A stretch of DNA of 64,000 nucleotides from Diploptera punctata (GCA_030220185.1 JASPKZ010007421.1:1-64000), one strand, 5' to 3'; positions 36,519 through 47,280 are shown, counted from the first letter of the stretch. A program made the numbers and translations. The notes: generated by a model not told the origin, from the sequence alone.

Positions 36519-37179
36519 TTAAAGCTCTCTTCTTTACTACTCAATTTTGTATTGGAGCATGTCATCAAATCTTTAGAGGTTGAAGAAAGTCTACAACTGA
36601 ATGGTATTAATAAGCTGTTAGTTTGTGCTCATGATGTAGTACTATTGTGTGATAGCGAGGTGATACTAAGGACCATACACTCCATTGAGCAACACTATGA
36701 AATTGGGACTGGAAGCAAACATCAATAAATCTGAATATATGGTCACACATAGAAATGCATTATCTAATGGAAATTGACAGCTAATGTAAAATGTGGGAAA
36801 TTTTAAAGAAGCGGCTGAATTCAAATACCTAGGAAAAAAAATCACAAAATGAATGAGATGTACAAGGAAATTAAACAGTTGCTCAATTCTGAAAGTGCAT
36901 GCTATTATGCTTTACAGAGACTCATGACGTCACAACTCCTTTCAAAAAAGTATCATTTTGTTCAATGCCACCATGTTGTCATTTCGATATTCTGGTATTC
37001 TCTCCTATCATGACGTTATTATAACCTATTTCTGAGGTTGGAGCGCCTGGAAGGCGGAGTTACGCTGTCCCGATGACAAATTAGGGGGTGTGATGATGGT
37101 AATGATGCGCCAAGAGAGGCCTTAATCCCAAACGTAATGGATACGTTATTGGTGACTATTTAACTCATGACCCAAATGG

Positions 37180-37354
37180 GAGTCAATGACCAATCACATT
37201 TCAATGGTTTTTTATTTACAACCAATCAGAGTCGTGTTTCGCGTAGAATTTACCAACTAAAGTTTATCATAATAAAGAAAGCACTTTTTAACATTCTGAA
37301 TATGTCATAGCATTATTTTGCAGTGACTGACTTTGTAAGAAACACGGCTACCAG

Positions 37355-37395
<41 letters not shown>

Positions 37396-37930
37396 CATGA
37401 TGAATGTCAACACGTAGAGCATGCGGGAGTTAATATAAAAACATTTGTAGCAATTGATTATACTACCAAAAAAGAAACCACTGTTTGCACTTTCTTAAAT
37501 GTATTTTTTCCCAGGTAATAACATTCCAGAAAAATATAATTGTCATATTTACATCATAGGACATCAGAAATGAATTAATATACAGTTTGATGTGTTTCAT
37601 TTTTTCTCCACTAGAGTGCATGCTTACAATATTGCGTTCCTTTGGAAATAAATAATATGATCTGGTTGCAGTGATGAACAAAATAAGCAGATGAAGTGTA
37701 CCAATCGTTTCTCATTTGTTTTCAAAGATGGCCATTTACATTAAATATATAAATATTTTAAAATAACTATATTTAAATGATTTGTGAGTAAACAGCTTAA
37801 TTTTATTCGTTAAATAGTCCTAACAAATGCCACTCTTGATTTCAAAATTCTCTAGATAAATTCACTCCTCACTTCGTGAGTCGTGAATTTATCGATAATT
37901 TGGAAATCGCTCGTGGCATTACTTATGATA
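37180..37930 (-). repeat. Dispersed repeat family R1, copy 2
   Basis: The most complete copy. On the minus strand it starts 'ataagtaatgccacgagcga', passes a roughly 90-bp imperfect palindrome centred on the 'cacgaagtgaggag' region, then 'gtggcatttgttaggactat', 'gagaaacgattggtacactt', 'ctctagtggagaaaaaatga' and ends 'gagttaaatagtca'. A (TA)n tract at 37357-37392 is internal. Confidence 0.82.
37357..37392. repeat. (TA)n microsatellite
   Basis: Eighteen TA units inside R1 copy 2. Confidence 0.97.
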
Positions 37931-37939
37931 ATGATGGCC

Positions 37940-38105
37940 AGATGATGTTCGGGAACCGTTTGAGCCTTTACGTTTCCTGACATTGTCTAACAGGTTACGA
38001 AAAACCCCGAAAAGAACCATCACCCAGGAAACGTTTCCCGATCAGTGATCGAACCCATGCCAGCTTCGTGAGAAGGCAGCACGCTACCTCGAGACCACAG
38101 CGGTG
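37940..38105 (-). mobile_element. tRNA-derived SINE head
   Basis: The minus strand starts 'ccaccgctgtggtctcgagg', followed by 'tagcgtgct', a box A-like segment, and about 45 bases from the start 'gggttcgatcactg', close to the box B consensus GGTTCGANTCC. It does not fold as a full tRNA, so I call it a SINE rather than a tRNA gene. Its 3' end is not resolved from R1. Confidence 0.6.
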
Positions 38106-38595
38106 GTTAAATTGAAACTACATATATAAAAGTGTTATTCTGTCATATCAGTTATATCATATGGATGCGAAACATGGACTCTTACTTTAAGGGAGGAAAG
38201 GAGATTACGAGTATTTGAGAATAAAGTTGTCAGGAAATTTTTAGACAAACGAGAGGTGAACAGACAGGTGAATGGAAAATACTACATATACATAATGGTG
38301 AGCTACATGGTATTTATAGGAAGGCAGATACAATATAAACAGTTGAGTCTGGTAGACTGCGATGAGCATGGCATGTGGCACGAATTGAGAATCAAATAGG
38401 TGCACGGAAGATTCTTGTAGGAAAACCTTAAGGAAAACGCCCAGTTGGTAGACCAAGAATTAGGTGGGAGAATAACATTAACCATAATTTGAGGGAAGTA
38501 GTACAGCGGATGATTGGAAAACATTAGTTCAAGGTAGGGATGTGTGGTAAGCTTATGCCCGCGCGCTGTTAACTACGGATTCGATAGTGCCAGTG

Positions 38596-39080
38596 AGTTA
38601 GTTAGTTAGTTAAATATTTATTTATATTTTTAACTATCAGTGTTATTTACTATGAAAAATAAATATAATACTGGACTCTCCCTTTTACAATTTTGTACGA
38701 TTTTTTGTACATAGCTACAAATTTTCTTCATGTATATTGAAGTATTGTCTTTTATCAATTTTATTTTAAAACTTAATCGGAACATACAATTTCGATGATT
38801 CTTTAAAATTTGATGCAAAACATTGTTTGAAGTAGGTAAATTATAACAAGTACTGTATATTGTTGTAAATTCTGCCTACCAAACAGAAGTACAATATCTA
38901 AAAAAATAAAAATAATTGTTGAGTTAATTTTTTTTTGTATCAACTCATTAGTGCATAAAGTATTTTTTATTTTTAAAATAAGAAATTAGCTGTTTAATGA
39001 GAAAACACGTGTTTTTTAAAGTTAATCCATTGGTTTTTATATATGGAGTTTCATTCTTAAATGTTCGATATACAAATTTA
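38596..39080. other. AT-rich spacer, nothing recognised
   Basis: Follows the LINE B tail. No credible reading frame, only A/T homopolymers. Confidence 0.55.
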
Positions 39081-39084
39081 ACTC

Positions 39085-39640
39085 GTCCTAAAAATGGGAC
39101 GCTATGCACAGCGGGCAATACATTATGTTATGTTATACATATTACTCTTGTTTCAGTTATAGGAATGATAAAATAAAATTAATGAAATAAATCGAATGCC
39201 TGTCAAAGAGGACATATTTATTGGAACATTAAATGTTACGTTATTTTTTGTATGGAATTCCAAAAACCATTTTGGATGTAGTCCTATTTTGCATTTTGAG
39301 CAAATGAATTTAGGCTTCCCAGCGTAATTTACACATCTGCTTTGTGTATATTTTCCATAGGCCAGTGGCATTGGACATCAAACATCAGGTCTTGTGAAGG
39401 TGCTGGAGTTGATTTGCCTTGATGTGAAGGAACTCCATATGGTAATGGCAAGTTGGCGGCTAAACTTCAACAGAGGTTCTGAGGTAGTTTTCTGTGAAGT
39501 ATCCATGTATTGTCAACACTGACATCTAGAAAGTAGGCAACGATAGGGGACCGCCATTTCTTCTGCTTCATTCTAGATCTACATGATGAACGAAACTGGT
39601 CCATATCATATGATCAGCCCTTCCCCCCTTTATTGTTGGA
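39085..39640 (-). pseudogene. piggyBac-like transposase C-terminal relic
   Basis: The minus strand gives MKQKKWRSPIVAYFLDVSVD, NTWILHRKLPQNLC, then LPLPYGVPSHQG, followed by the Cys-rich end SRCVNYAGKPKFICSKCKIG and LHPKWFLEFHT. These match the last catalytic-domain helix ('KKWWWPLF..LDV..NAW') and zinc-binding tail of a second piggyBac subfamily, distinct from those at 35-36 kb and 62-64 kb. Stops break it (for example after QNLC). 'gggacgctatgcac' occurs at 39093 and, same orientation, at 40919. These might be old terminal or subterminal motifs, but no TTAA pair is preserved with confidence. Confidence 0.68.
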
Positions 39641-39989
39641 TGAGAATAACCTATGCGGTATCATGAAGCATTCGACGGCCGAGGTGGTTGATATTCCCTT
39701 CACGCTCATAGTCAGATTTATCGCTGTCCACATCGGTGAATTGACCTTCATCAGGTGGGCAAACGTATACAAGACTCTTCTTTTCTTCACTTGCCAATAT
39801 TTAAACAATTTTGTTCATATTCAGACTGATAATAAATACAAAAATATAATTATGAGATGGTTTATGTACACTAAAATACTTATTTTAAAATGCGACATTG
39901 AGACAAAAAGAAGCATAGACATAACAAATTGATTTATGATATTATGAGATAAGGCAATGCAATAGGAAAGTCTTCAAGCTAATTTATAT
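39641..39989. other. Spacer with possible upstream piggyBac remnants
   Basis: Two overlapping open frames (39614-39808 minus and 39633-39932 plus) show no motif I can defend. The minus one could be decayed upstream transposase sequence. Confidence 0.4.
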
Positions 39990-40072
39990 TGTCGCTGGTA
40001 GTACGGGGGTTTCCTTTAACTTATTTGGACTTAAATAAGTACACAATAGATATGAAAAATGATTCTTTTAAC

Positions 40073-40078
40073 TTTATT
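40073..40078 (-). promoter_or_regulatory. Polyadenylation signal of the solo LTR
   Basis: AATAAA on the minus strand about 220 bases after the TATA box and 83 bases before the LTR end. Confidence 0.55.
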
Positions 40079-40294
40079 TCCTTCTCCACAATTATCACTA
40101 AATCTTCAAACACAATTTGATTTAACAACTATTATTTTTATAACGTTAATCAGGTAATCACTTCTAAACACAGTTACAGACACAATCCTTCCCCACAGTT
40201 ACACGCACAATTTAACTTCTCGCCGTCTGTTGTGAGGCTGGAGGTCACGGACCAATTATCACAAAACTGACTGGCCTGCCTTCTCGTCCGCTCG

Positions 40295-40303
40295 TTTATA
40301 TAG
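40295..40303 (-). promoter_or_regulatory. TATA box of the solo LTR
   Basis: 'ctatataaa' on the minus strand, in the expected position between the GC-rich U3-like part and R. Confidence 0.6.
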
Positions 40304-40500
40304 GCGGGGAGGAAAGCTCTGGCAATAGCTTCGAGCAACGTCGAAGCCCAGAAACCTCTGACTTCCGATCTTTCTCCAAGGGTAAGGAGACGCTGGTAGA
40401 AAGGTCCGGCAACATATTCCAGACCATTCAAGCGGCTCTGCGGGTCACTAACTCGCTAGGGGTGACTCACCCGCGCAATTCAAACACCGCTTACACGACA

Positions 40501-41100
40501 TGTAAGAATATGTATATAATCGAATGTAGTTTTAATATGGTACAGACTGCATGGCATCCTTTTTATAGGACACTCAAATATATTTTGTCATTGTGACAAT
40601 GATAATTTTCTAAAACGAATTATTTTATAGCAATAAAACAATATTACAGCATGTACTTAACTATTAGAGTGAAATATAAGGAAATCATGTGATAATAGTA
40701 TTGTAATTAAACATTTACTCACCCTCTGTGCACAACAGCACACTGTTTACCCGCCCAAAACAAATACCAATTATAGTCAAATAATCAACTTTTGCAACAA
40801 TGTGATTAAATATTATTAGAATACAGTCTTAAAGGAATGCAATACTAATTTTAAAAAGTTCCTATATTGTTTACAACTTCTGAAAAAGAATATATTCCAC
40901 CGTCTTGTAGCCTATATGGGACGCTATGCACTAATGGGTCGACTTAGAAGTCCATTTAAAGAGCAAGTTGAAACATTCGTATTTATTTCGTGGGTAGAAC
41001 TGCACCTGTCTTACGTGTTAAAATAGGAATATCAGTGATAGACGGTTCTATAAGAATGATGTAATATAAATACATTCAAGTTTATTTTAATTTGGATTAG
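40501..41100. other. AT-rich spacer
   Basis: No gene seen. Contains 'tatgggacgctatgcactaa' at about 40916, sharing GGGACGCTATGCAC with 39093. Confidence 0.5.
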
Positions 41101-41610
41101 GTTTTTGTAGCGTTATATTGTCATTGGGTTTACGGTTTATATCTGTGTTTTGTTATTGGCTGAGATTAGGCCCATCTAGTAAAATGGTGGAGGTCACTGT
41201 TTAAGGTTCTGGAACATCCTTCCTATCCAAGGATTATAATCTCAGTTCAGAAGCTCTGTGTATTCATACCAACTAATGATCTCAGTCGAAAAGGTTCTAA
41301 GTTGTAGTAGCGGCTGTGCATAGGTCCTCTTGCGGCCATTTCCTCAGTTGGAGGAGAGATCAACAGAATTAAAGTAGTGTTCAGGCAGAATGTTTATGTA
41401 CCGTAGTACAATTGATATGAATCAGTTTATTTGTCATATCTCATTGCGTGGTTGAGGCAATACTGGTCCTCTTAAAATAATATTAAAATAAACGATTACG
41501 ACAAAATTATATGGCATAATTTTAGATAAAATATTAACCACAGTATGTCGAATATTTCTATGGCAGCAATTCTAGAAGCTGAATGAAGAACTCCACTGAA
41601 AAGAAAAAAC

Positions 41611-42642
41611 ATGGATGAAGGAGGATTCTCTCACCCGCCGGCGCGTCGCACCGCAAGAAAGAACTACAATAGTAAACAATCCACACCAATTGAAACAAGA
41701 AACATGTTTGACCAACTAGATTCAGACAAGGAAGAAACACCCCGTTCCATAGTGGTTTACACTAAAGATATAACGCCACTAAAACTGGAAAGCATCACTG
41801 CAGGAAACAAAGAAGATGTATCAATGAGATACAATCAAGGGATACTTACCATCAGAACTTTTACAAAAACTGCTTACAGGCGTGCCTACAAGGAACTTAA
41901 AAAATCAAACACTCAATTCTACAGTCATGGCTACGGCAGACTTCCTATCTTCAAAATAGTAATGAAAGGGATTCCACTTTCAATCACAGTTCAGGAAATC
42001 TGTGAAGAAATTGAACGTAAGAAGCTGCCAATAAAAGAAGTAAGGATAATAGGAAAGCAAGTCACAATAAATGGCGAAAAGAAGAAGATTGATCTACCAA
42101 TTTATATTCTAACTTTTCGCAAAACAGAAGACCTCAAATAAAGAATAGAAAATGACCTTAAAGAACTGTTCAACATTCGTATCAGGTTGGAACCATACAG
42201 GAAACCAACAGGAGGCACTCAGTGCTTCAATTGTCAGGGCTTCGGCCACATAGCGGAGTTCTGCTTTAGAGCTACAAAATGTGTAAGGTGTTTTGGCGAT
42301 CATAAGTTATCTGAGTGTACTCAGGCAACAACTAGGTGCACAAACTGCAATCAAGAACATGCAGCAAGTCATCGGAAATGCCTCATCTTCCAGAAATATC
42401 TGAAAATGAGACAACAAGCACGACGAGAAACAAAAAAATCTACAACATCATGAAAAACAAAAACTGCAACTAGAAAACCAGCAAATACTGAAGATAACTT
42501 TCCTCCATTATTGACCAATGATCCTAAACCGGAGAATTTACTCCAACAAATCCTTCTGCTCCTGACTACCATCCTACAGAACCCTCAAATCCTCCAATCC
42601 ACTTTATCCTATGTAAACTCTAAAGTATCTTCAAGTAAATAA
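41611..42642 (+). pseudogene. LINE ORF1 (gag-like, PRE/zinc-knuckle protein)
   Basis: About 344 codons from ATG 41611. The order is a basic N-terminus (PPARRTARKNY), an RRM/PRE-like block (FYSHGYGRLPIFKIVMKGIP, ICEEIERKKLPIKEVRIIGK, DLPIYILTFRKTEDLK), then LEPYRKPTGGTQCFNCQGFG. Zinc knuckles follow: CFNCQGFGHIAEFC, CVRCFGDHKLSEC and CTNCNQEHAASHRKC. The tail contains EDNFPPLL, typical of Jockey-group ORF1. In-frame TAA at 42139-42141 and TGA at 42451-42453 are the only breaks; the frame otherwise runs to TAA 42640-42642. The protein would bind LINE RNA. Two point nonsense changes suggest moderate age. Confidence 0.88.
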
Positions 42643-42939
42643 ATTAAAAAGAAGAAAACTTTAAGGAAGAAACTTTAAGACCGCCAAGCTTAAGCCAAAC
42701 TCCAGCGAAATTAATGAAGACACCAAAAGACATCACATTCAACTAGAAAAAGCTAAGAGAGGATCAATCTCATTAGCAAAAATCTAAATTGCAGCAGACC
42801 TTGAAAAAAGTCGGTACCATACAACACACATCATTGACTGCAAGTGCTATGGCAGCAAGTGTAGACGCCTACTGCCTGACGTGGTGGAAGAAATGCAATA
42901 GTTCCTGAGTAGTAATGGAAATAAAAATGGCACTAAAGT

Positions 42940-43070
42940 ACTCTAACCTGTGAAAGACCAACCTAAAAGCTAGCCTAACGCAATTTTAGTACTCTAACCT
43001 GTGAGAGACCAACCTAAAAGGTATCCTAACGCAATTTAATCACTCTAACCTGTGAAAGAATGCAACGCCC
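42940..43070. repeat. 51-bp tandem repeat, about 2.6 units
   Basis: 'actctaacctgtgaaagacc' starts at 42940, 42991 and 43042, exactly 51 bp apart. Probably the 3' untranslated region of the Jockey-like LINE. Confidence 0.9.
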
Positions 43071-43075
43071 AAAAA

Positions 43076-43640
43076 TAAATAGAAAGTTCTGAAATTCAGA
43101 AGTATATGTGTACAGTTAATTAGTACATGTTACATGTTGGCTGCACTGGAACATGTATTTGTTGTTGCATAGAATATTCGTTAAAATCAATATGGCTGCC
43201 AAGTCTTAATGCTAAGTATGTAGTTAAGTATCATAGAAAAATTGAAATAATTCGTTAGAACAAATGTAATAAATAATTGCAAATGTGGGAAATAATTTGA
43301 AAAAACTGAACCATAAGAATAAAATTTGACAGGAGTTTATGAAGGAATTAAACAAGTCGCGTCACAGGTTGTAACATTTAGCCTTAAAATCATTGCAGTT
43401 ATCCGAAAACTGCCTGACTTTTTTATTTTTTGTGATTTAAATTTTATGACGAACTATCACATTACCGAGATCTTACTTATGGAGACGTCTAGTGACATTA
43501 CCAAACACATGAGAGAGTGATCTCTCAGACATTTTGCCTTGGTCAGATAACATTTTACTTAAATCAACGCACAAAGATGAACATATATAGGCCTAATAAT
43601 ATAATATAGAAGACTACTTCTTATTCTTAAAAAAACTGTC
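43076..43640. other. Spacer, possibly LINE-derived
   Basis: A 64-codon frame (43326-43520) has no motif. The position just 5' of an RT C-terminal relic suggests decayed LINE sequence, but I cannot show it. Confidence 0.35.
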
Positions 43641-44060
43641 ATTGCACTGGTTGGTAACCTTATTCAGTACGGTGACAAGTTTTGGATTTTATTTGGATAA
43701 TAATCTATACTGGAATTCTCAACTGAAGGAAGTGTCCAAGAGAGTTTGCACTACAAGTAATTATTTTTATCTTCTTAAATGCATCCCACCTTTACATATT
43801 TTTAAACATACACTAATACAGACAATTTGTGTAACCACGTTTTGACTTCTGTGATATATTACTGAACAATGAACTGCCATTCAAGCTACAAAGTGTCGAT
43901 AATGTTTGCGTCAAATAGGTTTGTGACATCCGAAATATTACCATATTTCTCACTCCAGCTGAGTGAGAGAATCTCTTACTCGTCTATTCTAGATCATTCA
44001 CATCTCTAACCCCAGGCATTTGATCTCGCTTCCACTTCAACACACGATCCCAGGTAAATG
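43641..44060 (+). pseudogene. LINE RT thumb/C-terminal relic
   Basis: GFYLDNNLYWNSQLKEVSKR followed by VCTTSNYFYLLKCIPPLHIF matches the region after the RT palm in CR1/Jockey-type LINEs (GVYLDxxLxWxxHV...). After a frame change there are FDFCDILLNNELPFKLQSVD and VCDIRNI, then decay. It differs from the A-D family, so it may belong to the Jockey-like element upstream. Confidence 0.7.
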
Positions 44061-44157
44061 CATTATTAAGCACACAATGAAAGTCTATTTATAAATTTAT
44101 AAAACATATTATGGTCCGTAGACTTTCATTGTATGCATAATAATTCATTATAAATAC

Positions 44158-44190
44158 ATTATTATTAATAATAATAATAATAATAATAAT
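44158..44190. repeat. (AAT)n microsatellite, left flank of LINE C
   Basis: 'attattaataataataataa' type tract directly adjoining the LINE C 3' tail. Confidence 0.9.
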
Positions 44191-45567
44191 TACTCTTACT
44201 TACTCACTGGCACTATCATAGGTTCATGGCCGCGCGGACATAAGCTCTCCATACATCCCTATCCTGAGCTAATGCTTTCCAATCATTCCCTGTATAATCC
44301 ACTTCCCTCAAATCATAGTTAATGTCGTTCTCCCACCTCATTCTTGGTCTACCAACTGGGCGTTTTCCTTCTGGCTTTCCTAGAAGAAGTTTCCATGCAC
44401 GTCTTTCATTCCCCGTACGAGCAACATGTCCTGCCCATCGCAGTCTACGAGACTTAACTGTTCTTATTATATCTGGCTTCCTATAAAGACCATGTAGTTC
44501 ATTGTTATGTAGTCTTCTCCATTCACCTGTCTGTTCATCTCTCTTTGGTCCAAAAATGTTCCTAAGAACTTTATTCTCAAATACTCGTAATCTCCTTTCC
44601 TCCCTTAAAGTAAGAGTCCATGTTTCGCACCCATATAATATAACTGATAGAATAATAGTTTTATATATTTTTAGCTTAAAGTTTTTTGAAAGGAGTTGGG
44701 ACATCAAGAGTCTCTGCAATGCATAATAGCGCGCATTTCCAGAATTGAGCCTATGTTTAATTTCTTTGTGCATCTCATTCCTATTTGTGATTATTGTTCC
44801 TAGGTATTTGAGTTCAGCCACTTCCTCAAAATTTCCCTCATTTTTCATTAGCTGTCCATTTCCATTATATACTGAATTTCTACGTGTGACCATATATTTA
44901 GTTTTACTGATATTTACTTCCAGTCCTAATTTCTTAGTGTTACTCAATAGTGTGTGCGTGTTGGCCCTTAGTATCTCCTCGCTATCGGCCAGTAGTACTA
45001 CATCATCAGCATAAACTAACAGCTTATTAATACCATTCAGTTGTAAGCCTTCCTCATTCTCTAAAGATTTAATGTCATGCTCTAGTACAAAATTAAATAG
45101 TAGAGGAGATAGGGCATCTGGATTTCAAAAGTGTCTGAAAACTGTTTGCCTACACGCACCCTAATCTTTGAGCCATTTAGACACATTGGTATAAGTCTAA
45201 CTAACTTTTTAGGAATTCCGAACTCCAGCAGGATACTATATAACTTCTCCCTCTTAATTGAATCATATGCTTTTTTGAAGTCTACATATAGTTGATGTAC
45301 AGTACCATTATATTCCCATTTCTTTTCTAAAATCTGTCTTATACTAAAAATCTGATCTGTTGTAGACCTGTTTCTTCTAAATGCACATTGATGATCTTCT
45401 AGAATGTCATCAATATAGGGAGTGAGTCTGCTGACTAATATATTTGTTAGAATTTTGTACGAAGTTGAAAGTAATGAGATGCCCCTGTAGTTGTTGCAAT
45501 CAGTTTTATCTCCTTTCTTATAAATTGGTACGATAATTGATTCCTTCCATTCATCTGGAAGAGCTAA
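44191..45567 (-). mobile_element. LINE copy C, 5' truncated, inside an (AAT)n tract
   Basis: Same family as copy A, reverse orientation. The 3' tail on the minus strand is 'gtgccagtgagtaagtaaga'. It is truncated at ALPDEWKES (45567). AAT microsatellite lies on both sides, so it probably inserted into a pre-existing (AAT)n array. Confidence 0.88.
44216..45567 (-). pseudogene. LINE C reverse transcriptase, one main lesion
   Basis: The best preserved C-terminal half in the window: one frame from about 45110 down to 44216 (GDALSP end, YADD, KLGLEVNISKTKYMVTRR, YLGTIITNRNEMHKEI, LYGCETWTLTLREERRL, GRPRMRWENDINYDLR, AMNL). The N-terminal half (IYKKGDKTDCNNYRGISL, FRRNRSTTDQIF, LYVDFKKAYDSI) is also open. 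The two halves are out of frame because about 17 bp around FEIQNGLKQGD are deleted near 45120. Plus-strand frames at 44502-45014 are shadows. Confidence 0.92.
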
Positions 45568-45574
45568 TAATAAC

Positions 45575-45647
<73 letters not shown>
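45564..45647. repeat. (AAT)n microsatellite, right flank of LINE C
   Basis: More than 20 AAT units. The plus-strand poly-Asn frame at 45537-45773 is an artefact of it. Confidence 0.97.
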
Positions 45648-45990
45648 TTTATAAACTTACTATGTCAAGGGAATATTTCATCGAACATTTCAATACCCTT
45701 ATTCTTTCACCATCTTTCTCAAATATGCATTGCCGCTCAAGGTTTTTTCAAGCATAAAATTACACAATTATAAAATAATTATATTGTTTTCTTTTTAAGG
45801 CCAAAACTATTTGAAAGAAAAAATGAATTTATTTGTACATATTTTATAACTAGTGTTCTACTGTTTTATTGAAATCGTTTGTGCTTATTAAGTACACATC
45901 TGTGTTTAAAGCAGCTAGTAACTTTTATTTTAGAAATAATATTACAGTACAGAAACACATCATTATAGTTTTAAATAAAACTACAGTAAT
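45648..45990. other. AT-rich spacer
   Basis: No gene or repeat recognised. Confidence 0.5.
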
Positions 45991-46087
<97 letters not shown>

Positions 46088-46133
46088 ATAATAATAATAA
46101 TAATAATTATTATTATTATTATTTTATTATTAC
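45991..46133. repeat. (ACT)n-(AAT)n compound microsatellite
   Basis: About 30 ACT units followed by AAT then ATT units. The poly-Leu and poly-Ser frames in this region are artefacts. Confidence 0.97.
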
Positions 46134-46138
46134 TATCA

Positions 46139-46207
46139 TTGACAGAAAAACAGTGAGGCGGAGCAGGCAATTTGCTTAGCCCGTGAAGTGAAGAAGCAGA
46201 AGAAGAA
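46139..46207 (+). mobile_element. LINE 3'-end scrap
   Basis: 'gcggagcaggcaatttgctt' and 'gtgaagtgaagaagcagaag' match the 3' end of the LINE fragment at 58285-58340 ('gaacaggcaactcttgccta', 'aagtgaagaagaagtaa'). Only the tail is left, joined to microsatellite. Confidence 0.6.
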
Positions 46208-46581
46208 GGCTATCATTGTTATTATTGATATTGTTACGCATTGTTGTTCCGTCGAACATTTCAATTTTGCGGGCGGTGGTAAGACGTAAGGTTTTCGGAT
46301 TCGGATAAGGTATATATCACAAGCGATCTGTCCAGACGTGCTATCTGGAAGGCGCTTTCGTCACTATTCTTGTGTCATCTTCCAAGATGTACATATCAAC
46401 GTATTTTGAAATCATGATGGCTCGAAAGCACCAAATGGACCTCTGTAACATTAGACTGTAGTTGTTGACCCCCTGTCGGTCTTAATACATAGATGCTGGA
46501 AGAATTTATAATCAAAATACACGTATGAGAATTGAAACATATTTACAGCACTATTTCAAATAGACTTCACGCTTATTTATC
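46208..46581. other. Spacer, nothing recognised
   Basis: GC slightly above its surroundings. No reading frame or repeat match in the window. Confidence 0.45.
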
Positions 46582-47024
46582 ATAAGTAATGCCACGAGTG
46601 ATTTCCAAATTATCGATACATTCACGACTCACGAAGTTAGGAGTGAATTTATCTAGAGAATTTGGAAATCAAGAGTGGCATTTGTTAGGACTATTTAACG
46701 AATAAAATTAAGCTGTTTACTCACAAATCATTATTTAACTATAGTTGTTTTAAAATATTTATATACTTAATGTAAACGGCGATGTTTGAAAACAAATGAG
46801 AAACGATAGGTACGCTTCTACTGCTTCTTTTCTTTATCACTGCAACGAGATCATACTATTTATTGCCAAAGGAACGCAATATTGTAAGGAGGAGCTTTCT
46901 TTAATATGGTAATTATAACACTGATAAATATTTGGTGAAACACGACTCTGATTGGTTGTAAAACAGAAATAATTGAAACGTGATTGGTCATTGACTCCCA
47001 TTTGGGGCATGAGTTAAATAGTCA
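46582..47024 (+). repeat. Dispersed repeat family R1, copy 3 (compact)
   Basis: Starts 'ataagtaatgccacgagtga', contains the roughly 90-bp imperfect palindrome 46592-46680, and ends 'gagttaaatagtca'. It lacks the middle segment present in copy 2 ('ctctagtggagaaaaaatga' region and TA tract), so it is about 443 bp. 'gactatttaac' occurs near 46691 and, inverted, at the right end. Confidence 0.82.
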
Positions 47025-47280
47025 AGGTAATGGCGTCCCATTGCAATGCTCATTATACACAACTTCTCTCTTCTGCAGCTCTACAGCAAGCGGCAAGCTT
47101 ACTTTGGAAGGCTGCATTACCGTACTATAGTCGGTTCCAGATGTCTACGGAGCAGATGTAAACAGTGGTTGTAACGGCGAAAAAGCGAGCTTCACAAGCG
47201 GATAAACCTTACGAGTACATCGACACGCAATTATGGTTTCATAACATATTTGTTTAACAACAATGAAATGCAATACTGAC

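Larger units (their letters stand above)
36949..38105 (-). mobile_element. Composite insertion in LINE B: repeat R1 copy 2 plus tRNA-type SINE head
   Basis: LINE B stops at 'cctttcaaaaaag' (36948) and resumes at 'ttaaattgaaactacatata' (38106). Between them are an unclassified segment (36949-37180, including 'ccttccaggcgctccaacct' read on the minus strand), R1 copy 2 in reverse (about 37180-37930), and a tRNA-like segment at the right edge. No clear target duplication. Confidence 0.7.
34085..38575 (+). pseudogene. LINE B reverse transcriptase, heavily decayed
   Basis: Recognisable pieces are MAIEKLKIYKGSGS near 34535, GFRRNRSTIDQI near 35045, the QNGLKQGD region interrupted by the piggyBac at 35315/36519, and CAHDVVLL near 36620, where the catalytic YADD has become CAHD. 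Later pieces are GCETWTLTLREERRL near 38165, GKRPVGRPRIRWENNIN near 38440 and the 3' tail. Many frameshifts and stops. Confidence 0.85.
34085..38595 (+). mobile_element. LINE copy B, split by three insertions
   Basis: Same family as copies A, C and D. Its pieces are 34085-34633, 34858-35315, 36519-36948 and 38106-38595. It reaches further 5' than the other copies (linker before RT: RREYLREK, ENGDPIADL-like text near 34230-34400). The 3' end is 'gttcgatagtgccagtga' plus (GTTA)n. Insertions are a 224-bp SINE/LINE-tail-like sequence, a 1,203-bp piggyBac derivative and a 1,157-bp composite with repeat R1. It is the oldest member of this nest. Confidence 0.88.
39990..40500 (-). mobile_element. Solo LTR, 511 bp
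   Basis: On the minus strand the segment runs TGTCGTGTAAGCGGTGTTTG ... CCAGCGACA, with TG...CA ends. It is markedly GC-rich in an AT-rich setting and has LTR promoter organisation: 'cctatataaacgagcg' as TATA box and AATAAA about 220 bases later. No gag or pol adjoins it, so it looks like an LTR left by LTR-LTR recombination. The flanks do not show a clean duplication. The 85-codon minus-strand frame at 40174-40431 lies inside it and is not a gene. Confidence 0.65.
41101..43075 (+). mobile_element. Jockey-like LINE: leader, ORF1 and repetitive 3' region
   Basis: Leader 41101-41610, a complete but stop-broken ORF1 (41611-42642), then about 430 bp ending in a 51-bp tandem repeat. No ORF2 is visible, so the copy is internally deleted or rearranged. 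Exact outer ends and a target duplication were not found. Confidence 0.65.

Noticed and set aside
38041..38105. tRNA gene on the minus strand
   Set aside because: Box A and box B resemble a tRNA, but no acceptor stem or anticodon arm pairs. It reads better as a SINE head.
39085..40940. A complete piggyBac element between the two GGGACGCTATGCAC motifs
   Set aside because: The motifs are in the same orientation and lack flanking TTAA at matching positions, so ends cannot be assigned.
45537..46170. Poly-Asn, poly-Leu, poly-Ser and poly-Ile frames
   Set aside because: Direct translations of AAT and ACT microsatellites.
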